Source: Cyclina sinensis
Taxonomy: Eukaryota > Mollusca > Bivalvia > Venerida > Veneridae
DNA: 64,000 bases
NCBI GenBank assembly: GCA_012932295.1
Contig: JAAONU010000006.1
Coordinates: 20,849,453 to 20,913,452, forward strand
Reading direction: 5' to 3'
In this document: in pieces, positions 34,015 through 43,835 of the stretch
Layout: each line of letters starts with the position of its first letter
How positions within the stretch are numbered: the first letter of the stretch is position 1
Program-made: the position numbers and the translations under genes
Notes under the pieces: model-generated
The model's input: only the letters and a program-made list of their open reading frames with translations
What the model was told of the DNA's origin: nothing
The model's database searches: none

Positions 34015-34345
34015 ACTGTTTGTGGTGCTAAGGACAATGTTTCAAATAGACCGACGGTGCGGAATGCCTGGGTTACATACAAGTTGTTTGAAATTTGTTC
34101 AAATTCGCATAATAAATGATAAAGTTATGGAGCGGACAAGAATTTGACCTTCAAGTGTGACCTTGACCTTGACACGGTAGGGACCTTGATGCTGCATGGG
34201 ACACAATATCTAATGCCGGTGAACATTTGTGTGAAGTTTGATCAAATTAGCATAATAAATGAAAAAGTTATGGAGCGGACTCGAATTTAACCTTTGACCT
34301 TCAAGTGTCCCGCTACCAACTATTTTGATGTTTGTTGTCCGTTCC
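34015..34345. repeat. dispersed repeat with internal duplication
   Basis: CATAATAAATGATAAAGTTATGG and GAGCGGAC..GAATTT.ACCTT occur twice about 150 bp apart, with phrases such as GTGACCTTGACCTTGAC. This is a common style of mollusc dispersed repeat. Confidence 0.6.
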
Positions 34346-34524
34346 ACTGTATTAAATAGTAATAAGACACATCACGCAGTAACGATATGAATTCACGCGG
34401 CTTATATTTAATTTCATTTTGTTACCGATATAACCTCTGTTAATGCGATATATGTATTTGTGAAAGGTAGTTTTGTTACAAATATAAATGGAAACCAATC
34501 GGTCAATGTGCCTGATCTGATTTG

Positions 34525-34731
34525 ACTTTTCCACCAAGTGCGACATTTAGCGTCAAGGGGTTGCGACATTTAGCGGCAATCGATTTTTGTGCGACATATA
34601 GCGGCAACGTTGCGACATTTAGCGGTAGGCGATTGCGACATATAGCGTTGATTGCGACATATAGCGTCAGCGTTGCGACATTTAGCGTTAGTTGCGACAT
34701 ATAGCGGCGTTGCGACATATAGCGTTGCTAC
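34525..34731 (-). repeat. right terminal inverted repeat of the 7.4 kb element
   Basis: Reverse complement of 27345-27551. The only differences I see are near the inner edge (GGTAGGAAAGT versus GGTGGAAAAGT). Confidence 0.9.
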
Positions 34732-34738
34732 AGACATT
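34732..34738. repeat. 7-bp target-site duplication, right (AGACATT)
   Basis: Identical to 27338-27344. Confidence 0.9.
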
Positions 34739-34870
34739 AATGACAGAGTTGTGTACCTTGACAGTATGGATATGACGGTAGGAACAGAACAATGGCATAT
34801 ACATGCAGAAGACTATATAATTCAGGCGGTGGTAGAGAACATGTTTGATCGGGTTTGCAATTTGCAATGA
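34739..34870 (+). CDS. NXPE exon 7, 3' part cut off by the insertion
   Basis: 43 codons plus stop TGA at 34868-34870, in frame with the 5' part when the insertion is ignored. Encodes NDRVVYLDSMDM, WHIHAEDYIIQAVV and a terminal FDRVCNLQ, matching the C-terminal PC-esterase block that carries the Asp/His residues. Confidence 0.85.
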   Translation, partial: NDRVVYLDSMDMTVGTEQWHIHAEDYIIQAVVENMFDRVCNLQ

Positions 34871-36499
34871 TAAAATGGCATTTTGTTAAAGAAATACACT
34901 CGTTTGCTAGACACAATATTGAAATTTATTATGTTTAACAGAATATTTATGTCTTTCGGCTGAGTGAGTCCGTTTTTCCTTAAAGATATGTTTTATTTAA
35001 TCAAACATGGGGACTGAAAGATTATTTATAAATTACGAAATTATTGATGATATTTTACAGACAGATTTTATATATTCAATTTCATTAACCTTAAGGATGG
35101 AACGAATGCTGATAAACTGTTACGACCTTGGTCTTTACACTAAGTTTAATTGTATCCCTGTTTTAATGGGCTTAAATGAATAAAAAAAATAGAAAAAAAT
35201 CATTTAAAAGTGAATATACAATTAGTCACGGTGTAACATAAAATTATTCCAGTACACCTACAGTAGAAGTGCCTAAGCTTACAATCTTAGTGAAAAATAT
35301 AGCTACTACTTTGATAAAAAAGAGAGATTATTCTGAGAAGAATATGTTGCTACTCAAAGTCTTTATAACTTTTATTTATGTACATGACTTTAATATCATA
35401 GAGTATTAACCAACAAGACAGTTAGCAAATTAAACTTTTTAGTCATCCCTCGAAGTGTCATTGTCGTAAAAGCTTATGCGGAAAAAATCTCTGCAGTTAG
35501 AAGCCCTGTTGTGCAATATATACCTGCCATAATAGACGTGTGTCAAAGACTGGCTTGTTGCTAAGTTACACGACGCTTGAATCAATAATAATAGGGAATA
35601 GAGTTAATTTACAACTTTTGAAGATAAACGTAAACTCTAAATACGACATGATTTCCGTGACACAGAACGATCAGTTCTAAAGAAAGAAGATAAACAAAAT
35701 AATTGGAACTATCAGTTTCTGTAATATCGTGGCATTTCACACGTAAGTTGTTTTTATATGAAATCAGCATCTATTGGACGCTTTAAATGTAACTTCTTAG
35801 CAGTCTGTTATGTCTCATCTATTATATCTCCCCCTAAAGTTCTGCTAACAGTTTTGCCTATGTTTATTTTATCATAATAATTTGTTCTTTCACTTTCGTT
35901 TTTTCGTCAGATGTTTTTATAGGGTTAACGCACGTTTTTTCGTGTTATAACATCTGCAGAATCCCAAGGGATGGTTGGTGCCCGAGCCCGTAGGGCAAAA
36001 ACAAGCGATTTATGCTAGAATATATAAAAACGTTATAAAAAACAAATACGAATAAAGTAAGTGATGATAATGATGGAGAGGATGTTGTCGTTGATGATGA
36101 TGCATGAGATGATGTTATTGCTGCTGCTGCTGGTGAAGTTGATGGAACTTCGATAGGAACGAAAACTCTTGCAACACAACTCAAATTAGTATCTTCTTGA
36201 ATAAGCAGCCTGTGACTCGTGAGAAACAAATTTAAGCTAATACCTTTTATGTTTGGTACTAAACCTTGAGCTTCTAGTTGGCAACTGCTTTGCCTTTTCG
36301 ACCAGTACAAACCAAGATCAGCCCGAATATACCTGCAATCTGATCATATAGTTTGTACTTTCAATTTTCAAATCATTATTTTTTTCAGTTAAAATCATAT
36401 AAATGATCAATTTGACTGAGCAATCAAGTTCTATCATCAGCGTAAATTTTTCTTTCGACTCTGAGATGGAATCCTACATGTACACAGAACCAGATGTCT
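34871..36499. other. 3' flank of NXPE, non-coding
   Basis: Probable NXPE 3'UTR followed by intergenic sequence. GCTGCTGCT and GATGATGAT runs at 36060-36135 make a low-complexity minus-strand ORF that I do not regard as a gene. Confidence 0.45.
35179..35184 (+). terminator. candidate poly(A) signal AATAAA of NXPE
   Basis: The AATAAA hexamer lies 309 bp past the NXPE stop and is followed by an A-rich tract. Confidence 0.4.
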
Positions 36500-36590
36500 G
36501 TTGAATGCAATGCTTTCTGTATCTTGCCTATCCCCAACAACCTAAAATAAATAAATACTTCCTATGGGCGTTTAACACGATACAGGTTAA
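36500..36590 (+). repeat. SINE tail fragment
   Basis: ATGCTTTCTGTATCTTGC, then a CCCCAACAACCTAAAATAA-type stretch, matches the tail of the SINE at 14234-14522. The tRNA head is absent. Confidence 0.6.
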
Positions 36591-38460
36591 AACTATTGCT
36601 GTATTTAAAGAAATAGTTAAAACTACTGACTGCAGATCAATATACTTCATAAACTATACAAATACTTTATACTTGTTTCACCTTCTCATACTTAAAGCAT
36701 CGTCAGATACCCACTTCCGGTCTGTTAGTTAATAATCTCCATTCAGATACAATGAAGTGATAACGGAACTAGGTACCTTGGGTGTCTGATGATAACAGTC
36801 CTTGTTGTTGTTGTTGTTGTTGTTGTAATAGAGAACGACCTCATTCATACTGATACTCATTTTTATCGTAACTAGAAAGTAGTACTTAAGGAAAGGCTGG
36901 TTTTCAATTACTTATTGTGTATCACCCTGCGAAGATTAAACAGAAAACAAGTCACGTAAACTTTACATGGTAACTACAATATAGCAACGCACTTTACCTC
37001 ATCGGCACAGAAAGGGCCGTAAGGTGTATAGTCCGTCCGCCTGTCCGTCTGTCCATCCAATCTTACTAAGACTACAACACAGGGTTAGTTTAAGAGTAAG
37101 CATCATGCATCCCGAGTTCCTTCCGAAATACGGCTAACGGGGTTAGAAAAGGACGAATATGTAACACTAACCTTGGACCGGTGGGGGTATTCCTTCAATC
37201 TATCCTCAAATGATATTTCAATAGAGTATTTCATTAGATTTGAGATCGTTGTTAGCTTCTACGAAAGGTTGTGCAAACACGTGCCAGTTACTCATGGGCA
37301 ATGCCAATCGATCAGTACTTTGAATTTTGGGAAACTGCAGTTTGTGGCCCGTTGAGATGATAAAAGCTTAAATAAAACGTAAATCTCATATGGATTGTAA
37401 CAATGGTTCACGTCTTCACTTCGTATCTCCTTCGTTGTATTCATTAGTTGTAATAAAAATACTAAATGGTTTTAAAGGGACATGCCCTACAATTAATCCA
37501 TGAAATAGCGCATATCTATTTTAATGGCCCATTCGCTTTAATGTAAAAAGTAATCGTTAATTAAAAGAAGAGTGTTCATTTTTTTCCTTTAGACTTTTAG
37601 ACACTTAGAGTGAGTACATCTGGGACCATGAAATGGTACCACCCAAATTAGAATTTTTGTCCGACACCTTGACATCCCATAATAATTCATTCAGTATCAT
37701 TCACAGCAACACGATTTGAAAGAAAATGGAATATTGTAGATTTCAGGGTATGCTTCTTTAAGCATTTTAACAATCTGTCTGATATACACAATCTCCCTAC
37801 GATTAGCATAGCGGTTCTTAAAATATGATTTTAAACAGATTGAGCCTTTTGTGTATTTATTTTCGAATCCATTAACAGTCAGTCCAAGTCACATTGTATG
37901 TTTAGGTTCATATACGTAGACGTTCGTGTATCTGATGCAAAGCTCAGGATATTACAGAAGTACACATTTTTATAGCTTCCTATATCGAAGGATAAAAGCG
38001 AAAAGATTATAAATATTACTGAATAAAAAAGCAGAAAGATATACTTTTTGCCTTCACTCCACGGTATGTCCGTACTGGAAAATTTATGGATCAGTCTTGA
38101 GATGAAATAAGACTTGTCGAATAGGATAGACGGGATACATATAGAAAAGACGGAACCAGTTCATTAATGAATCCATGAGCAAACACTCGCGACAGCTGAT
38201 TACATGCTGATACAAACGTTATGCTTTGGCTTTTATTAAGTAAACATTGCTGCATTTAGTCACGTAAAGTAAGGCTTGACTTGATGTGAAAGATGTTGCA
38301 AACCTAGTTGCATCTGCACCCAAATTTCTTACTTGCTTAGTGATTTAAAATGTAAGTAGATTTGCTCTTTTGTTCTTCCATGGGGTGGAATATAAGTTGG
38401 ATTTTGGGTCGGTATTTGCTTAAAGTCTGTCTTGGTTTTCTCAGTCTTAAACAGAAATAG
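36591..38460. other. intergenic, simple repeats only
   Basis: A TTG run lies at 36802-36826 and a short CCGTCCG run at about 37030-37055. No gene I can support. Confidence 0.45.
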
Positions 38461-38650
38461 GTAGAGCAGTGGTCATTGGGTTAGAGCGCCGGACTCCCGA
38501 TCCGGAGGTCCTGGTTCGAATCGTACCAGGGGTGGGAGTCTACAGTGTCTGTCCGCATTCCTAGCTTTCGGCACGAGTACTGGTTTGAACCCAGGAAGCA
38601 GTCATCGAGATGGATAATCTTGCTTCCCAATCGATGTCAAATAAGTTTAA
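38461..38650 (+). repeat. tRNA-derived SINE
   Basis: GTGGTCATTGGGTTAGAGCG (A box), an anticodon-like stem CCGGA/TCCGG with loop CTCCCGA (CCC would read Gly), and GGTTCGAATC (B box). The T stem is mispaired and a non-tRNA body continues to TGTCAAATAAGTTTAAAC, so this is a SINE and not a tRNA gene. Confidence 0.65.
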
Positions 38651-38948
38651 ACTAAAAAAGAATAGTCCGACAAACTGGTTGCTTTGTGAAGCGATATTTG
38701 ATTCTGTGCAAAAATGACTCAAATGGTCCAATGCCTTTCGGTATGTTCAGGACTGTGTCACTAAACAATAAGATTCTAAGTAATTAAAATCTTATAATAC
38801 TATAATAATCATTGGTGTTTTATTTCACTACATGAAATACCAGAGACCCCAAATGGTTATTAATGCCGCTGTAAGTCTCCCTTGTAGATGCATGTTTTGA
38901 TGTTATAACTAGTGGCTTTGATCTGACATCATTTGGTGATACAAACTC

Positions 38949-40801
38949 TATGGTGGCTGATTTGTGCCATTCGTGTTTTCGCCCCGCGACCCCACCAAGC
39001 GAAAAGTCGAGAATTAAAAAGTTAAAATGGCGGGGGCGCGGAGCAAAAACACGCTAATTAGCGGGGGCGCGGGGCGAAAAGTCGAAATTTAATTGTTAAA
39101 CCGCGGGGCCGCGAAGCGAAATATTTATTGTTATAGGGCGCTAATTAGCGTGCTGTTGTTCGCGCCCCCGCCAAATTATACTTTAAAAACTCGACTTTTC
39201 GCTCCGCGCCCCCGCAAATTAGCGTGTTTTCGCCCCGCGCCCCCGCCGTTTTATTTCTTAAATCTCGCTGCGCGACCCCGCGGGGCGAAGTTTAATTTCT
39301 TAAATCTCGCTCCGCGACCCCGCGGGGCGAAGTTTTATTTCTTAAATTTCGCTCCGCGCCCCCGCTAATTAGCGTGTTTTCGCCCCGCGCCCCCGCCGTT
39401 TTATTTCTTAAATCTCGCTGCGCGACCCCGCAGGGCGAAGTTTAATTTCTTAAATCTCGCTCCGCGACCCCGCGGGGCGAAGTTTTATTTCTTAAATCTC
39501 GCCCCGCGCCCCCGCCGTGTTATTTCTTAAATCTCGCTGCGCGACCCCGCGGGGCGAAGTTTAATTTCTTAAATCTCGCTCCGCGACCCCGCGGGGCGAA
39601 GTTTTATTTCTTAAATCTCGCCCCGCGCCCCCGCTAATTAGCGTGTTGTTCTAACTATTGCCATGAACATGTTCATATACTAAGTGAAATTATATATATG
39701 TACATAATTATGCAAATAGAACAATTTTCAAACATCGAAGAATATGTTAAATATGTACTGCAAATATTTGTGCATAATATATGTAATCACAAAAATATAT
39801 GCATTCATTTCTTATTGTAAAATTTGACTTAAACTTTATAGAAAATAAATTTCTAATTACCTCCCTTTATTTACATGAAATGTAAAATTCGGTAATATCT
39901 TTATAAATAATACTTTTTGGAACCTACAATATTGATAAATCCTTATTTGAGCATCATATTTATGATTTAAAACCGTAAATAAAAAATTGTGTTAAAGGAT
40001 CTTTAAAGCTATAATTGTTAAAATTAGTTCTCACTTGGCTAAAAATTCCTCATAATTGAGGAATTATAGGTTTATATGATTAAATTATTTTGAAATAAGA
40101 CAATCTTATTAATTTAAACTGATATTATTTAAAATATGTAAATTCACTAAAAAACAAACTGCGCATGCCCTACAAAAAACCGGAAGACGAAAATTAAGAA
40201 AAAAACTTCTCGCCGCGGGGTCGCGGGACGAGATTTAAGAAATAAAACGGCGCGGGCGCGGGGCGAAAACACGCTAATTAGCGGGGGCGCGGGGCGAGAT
40301 TTAAGAAATAAAAGTTCGCCCCGCGGGGGCGCCGAGCGAGATTTAAGAAATAAAACGGCGGGGACGCGGAGCGAAAACACGCTTATTATCGGGGGCGCCA
40401 AACGAGGTTAAATAAATGTATAAAACGGCGGGGGCGCGGAGCGAAAACACGCTAATTAGCGGGGGCGCGGGGCGAAAACACGAGATTTTAACTACAGAAA
40501 CGGCGGGGGCGCGGGGCGAAAACACGCTAATTTGCGGGGGCGCGGAGCGAAAAGTCGAGTTTTTTAAGAATAATTTGGCGGGGGCGCGAACAACAGCACG
40601 CTAATTAGCGCCCTATAACAATAAATATTTCGCTTCGCGACCCCGCCGTTTTACAATTAAATCTCGACTTTTCGCCCCGCGCCCCCGCTAATTAGCGTGT
40701 TTTCGCTCCGCGCCCCCGCCATTTTAACTTGTTAATTCTCGACTTTTCGCTTGGCGGGGTCGCGGGGCGAAAACGCGAAATGGCACAAATCAGCCACCAT
40801 A
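38949..40801. mobile_element. 1.85 kb GC-rich foldback element with 6-bp TSD
   Basis: The ends TATGGTGGCTGATTTGTGCC and its inverse are flanked by AAACTC on both sides (38943-38948 and 40802-40807). The inverted arms are long (about 38949-39650 and 40190-40801). Each is built of GGGGGCGCGGGGCGAAAA, GCTAATTAGC and TTATTTCTTAAATCTCGC modules. The centre (39651-40189) is AT-rich. The arms are far more GC- and CpG-rich than the rest of the window. ORFs through the arms are repeat artefacts. Confidence 0.88.
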
Positions 40802-41039
40802 AAACTCATTATTGACAAACTTAAGTTGCTTCTCTAGTATCAGCTAACTATATTGACCTAAGGGTTGACACTGTGAAACCCGTGGACCTCTAGACGATAC
40901 AGATCTGAAGATTGTTTTTTTTTATGCCAGATGCTCCATCGGTAACACATTTCTAATCTGCTCCAACGTTTCATAACTGCATAAGTGTAGCAGAGGTATA
41001 ATACGGCACTTCTACTTCCTTTGCCTATCAGCTAGCTGT

Positions 41040-41235
41040 TATGGCGACGTGGTAGAGTGTCCACTTAGCAATCGAAGGTACCTGAGTTCAAACCCAGCTC
41101 GGGGGAGGTGGATTTTTCCGGATTAAATTTGGCACCCAACGTAAAATAACTCACGAGTGTAGATGCAATGACACCCTTAGAAAGTCCCATGTGTGCAGAC
41201 ATTCAGTGCTCCAGGAATTCGAGGACGAATTCTAA
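41040..41235 (+). repeat. tRNA-derived SINE
   Basis: GGCGACGTGGTAGAGTGTCC (A box) and GAGTTCAAACCCAGCTCG (B box), with a body running through CACCCTTAGAAAGTCCCATG. Confidence 0.55.
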
Positions 41236-42082
41236 AAAGTCGTTTACAAAGATCGGCCAGAGCCATTATAATTAATATAGACCCACTTTCAGTGCTTGGT
41301 ATAGAAAGAATAATATAAAGATAAAGAGCTTCACCGCTTCATGTAACTGAATATAATTTTTATAAGCATTGTTCTTTAGAGCACACGAAAAACAACTAAG
41401 TGAAAATGGGTCCGAATGTATCGGGAGTCAAGTTTCAACTCTGACGAGTGTATTTTTCACAATATGTAATTATCACGGTCACCGGAATGAAAATGAAAAC
41501 AGGTGGTTTTTTAAAATAAAGTGTTATTCTTTCATTAGTTTCAAGGAATTCTAAAGGTGATTATGGTAAAAGACAAAGAATTCATTGTTTGAGACATTTT
41601 TGGCTTAAGCAGCAGAGATTCCCAACGGATTCTACGTAACATTTATTATTAGTAGTGAAGGGATAAATTGATGGCGGGAAAATATTTTTCCGGAACAGGG
41701 CTTACGATTTTCCTCTGAAATCGCTTAAAAGGAGTTAAGACAGCAGTGTAAATAAATAGAATATCATTTGTGATCAATTACAAAGCCCCAGCCTAATATC
41801 CGTGCTTCCGATTTTAAACAAAACACTGTCTTGTCTAAAGAATAGTCTGACATTGATCTCATTTTCTATTCAATTTGCCTTAAATTGAGACAAGCAGTAG
41901 GTATAGTTGAAATAATCCAGCAGTCAGATTTTGGTTATAGAATTATATCCATTTTTTATTACTCCATTTCATTTATTTCTTGCCTGTTGATAACATGAAC
42001 GTGTGACCTGGAAGCAAATTTATATCCAAAATATTTATACCTTTTTTTTTTCGGTGAGGAAGGCAGTTAAAATGATTTACTG
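41236..42082. other. intergenic interval
   Basis: No supported gene. Short ORFs only. Confidence 0.4.
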
Positions 42083-42857
42083 ACAAATCGGTAACAAGAC
42101 AACTCAGTAACATGATTTTATATAGTAAAAAAACGGAGAAATCGGTAACAATAGAAATATTATATGAACCCAGAAAGGTGATAAAGTAGGTGTGAAAAGG
42201 CATTGCTAGGGTACCCTGCTTGTCATAGAAAGGTGCTAACAACACGTGTCGGTTGTTAAAGAATTATTAGTTTGTCTCAGCAGCTAATTATATAATTTGT
42301 GTTTCTCATGCAATTATCATTATTAAAATTATTGAAATTTATTCTATAATATTATAATTATAGTTACTTTTTCGCACTGATAACGATATCGAAGGTAGTA
42401 ATGTAGTCAGTACAATACAATAGATTTTATTTGCCCACAAACATTTTACAATGTTTATTGCAATATATGCTTAACAATGGTGAGAGTAATGGAAGCAGTA
42501 GTCAATGATTACGGCTTGATCTTTTATTTAAATCAGTTTATAGACTAATAACGGCAATGTAAAATATAAACACATTTAAAATATACAAAACTTTTACAAT
42601 ATACCGCAACACATTGAACGCTTCAATACTCAATATTTCAATAACTAATATTTATTTAAATACACCTGTATATTCATAGAAATTGCTAAAAAAAAAACAC
42701 AAATTAAAATGATCTCGCTCATCTAAGGTGCTATTCACACCTACTCTATCACTATGTCAACTATATGAAATTACCAACAATATTTCTATTGTTACCGACT
42801 TCTCCGTTTTATTACTATATAAAATCATGTTACCGATTTGTTGTGTTACCGATTTGT
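42083..42857. mobile_element. inverted-repeat element with ACAAATCGGTAAC ends
   Basis: Arms 42083-42203 and 42731-42857 are inverted copies (shared: ACAAATCGGTAAC, ACATGATTTTATATAGTAA, AACGGAGAA.TCGGTAACAA and AGTAGGTGTGAA). The right arm has an extra tandem GTTACCGATTTGT. The centre is AT-rich. No clear target duplication. Confidence 0.7.
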
Positions 42858-43645
42858 TCGGTTACCGTTAAAATTTAAGTCTAAAATAAATGAAAGCTCA
42901 TTAATTTTTGGCAGTTTGCCATCATACAAAACTTGACTTCAACAAGACCACCTAAAGAAAAAGTTAATAGAAAATAAAACTTGACACTGTTATGGTAAAA
43001 CTATTATTTCGAAGACTTACTCACCTCATGAAGCATGGAAAGTATATTGTCTCAACAAGCTAGTGAAAACAAACAACACTAAACAAATCAGAGACCATGA
43101 AATTTGCAAGAAGAGATTAACTCCATACTGTGAGCAGTACAGAGTTCACTGAAACAGTTTGGTATCATCATAGAATGTTCATGCATTAAATGTAAACCAG
43201 AAATTATTTCGTCTTCTACTAGTTTTTAAGTTCATCTTATTACTGCCAAAAAGCCAGTACTGCCTTTATACCAGGCAGGCACATTCCAGGAACATAAAAA
43301 CTGTTAAGATAATAAAGTAAACAATAATTTTACTAAAAATCAATTTTTACTAATCTGTTAATACATAGAGAAATAAGAATTACTTTGCAATTTATTTTGC
43401 AGCATATGTAGAGAAAGCTTGAAATTGTTGACAGACTGTGATGCCCTGGTTTTTTTTGTGCTTTTTAAGCCTGTAGACTAATTTTGTTCCAGATTCACTG
43501 AAGCAGTTGCAGTTTAAAGAAAAAAGTGAAAAATGAAAACAGATTAAGCCTTACAGTCTCAGTGTTTATTTTGCAGATCAAAGTTAAAAGGTGATTTTCA
43601 TGAAGATATGTTGTAGTAAGAATGCATCTTTTTACATTTTATTTA
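42858..43645. other. upstream region of the PCL gene
   Basis: The non-coding first exon and promoter were not identified. A second acceptor-like string, TATTTTGCAG, lies at about 43566-43575 and could define an alternative 5'UTR exon. Confidence 0.35.
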
Positions 43646-43662
43646 GATTGATAGAGAAAAAA
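43646..43662 (+). other. PCL 5'UTR part of exon 1
   Basis: Seventeen bases between acceptor TTTATTTAG and the ATG. The frame is open upstream, so a spliced upstream coding exon cannot be excluded. Confidence 0.5.
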
Positions 43663-43835
43663 ATGACAAGCACTTTTACACGACTTCATCAGCGAGCAGC
43701 GGAGGAATATGTGAGAACAATAGAGGAAAAATATTGTATGAAAGTCCAGCAGAAACTGGATCATGATTCGTCAATGGGAGGGACTCTAGAGAAAATGAAG
43801 GTGTGGAAATCAGAAACTACCCTTTCCCCTACAAA
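43663..43835 (+). CDS. PCL: PCL coding exon 1
   Basis: MTSTFTRLHQRAAEEYVRT onwards, helical. Donor GTGAGT, phase 2. Confidence 0.75.

Larger units (their letters stand above)
27345..34731. mobile_element. 7.4 kb inverted-repeat transposon inside an exon
   Basis: The 207-bp termini (27345-27551 and 34525-34731) are inverted copies that appear identical over at least the outer 197 bp. AGACATT is duplicated at the insertion point. The outer end reads GTAGCAACGCTATATGTCGC. The interior has no ORF above 114 aa and nothing like an intact transposase. It contains nested older elements: two SINE copies, two copies of a MITE, a GCCGCATAAA-rich foldback and a dispersed clam-type repeat. It is therefore a large non-autonomous element or a captured segment moved by the terminal repeats. 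A 7-bp duplication with long sub-repeated termini does not let me name a superfamily. Confidence 0.92.
17132..34870 (+). pseudogene. NXPE family (PC-esterase) gene split by a transposon
   Basis: Seven exons join in phase: 17132-17238, 23046-23331, 23656-23828, 24228-24398, 25018-25128, 26363-26415 and 26677-34870. Without the 7,387-bp insertion and one copy of its 7-bp duplication, the total is 1,701 nt (566 aa plus stop), the usual NXPE length. Residues about 13-29 form a type II signal anchor (LVAVGFCVMLLLLMF). Then come an Ig/neurexophilin-like region (DPRNSKVLIDGSD, VIDNDDGSYSAIFKAFWEG), a Cys-rich segment (AELCNFTQENYGRPWYCGKP) and a PC-esterase domain with the block I motif IGDSTTRQ (GDS at 364-366). 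The insertion follows residue 523 and removes the last 43 residues, which carry the Asp/His-containing block (YLDSMDM, WHIHAED). Family members are secretory-pathway proteins related to glycan acyl transferases/esterases; the substrate is unknown here. As it stands, translation would read into the inverted repeat and stop at 27506. The remaining frame is intact, so the disruption looks recent. Confidence 0.88.

Noticed and set aside
35945..36310. 121-aa minus-strand ORF
   Set aside because: It is driven by GATGAT and GCTGCT simple repeats and has no recognisable domain or splice partner.
38461..38530. tRNA-Gly(CCC) gene
   Set aside because: The anticodon arm is good, but the T arm is mispaired and a non-tRNA SINE tail is attached.
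39093..40604. ORFs of 60-91 aa in the GC-rich element
   Set aside because: They run through repeated GC-rich modules in both arms and appear in mirrored form on the two strands.
43591..43662. Upstream ATG for PCL at 43591
   Set aside because: It precedes a convincing splice acceptor at 43645 and would add residues with no family support. The ATG at 43663 is preferred.
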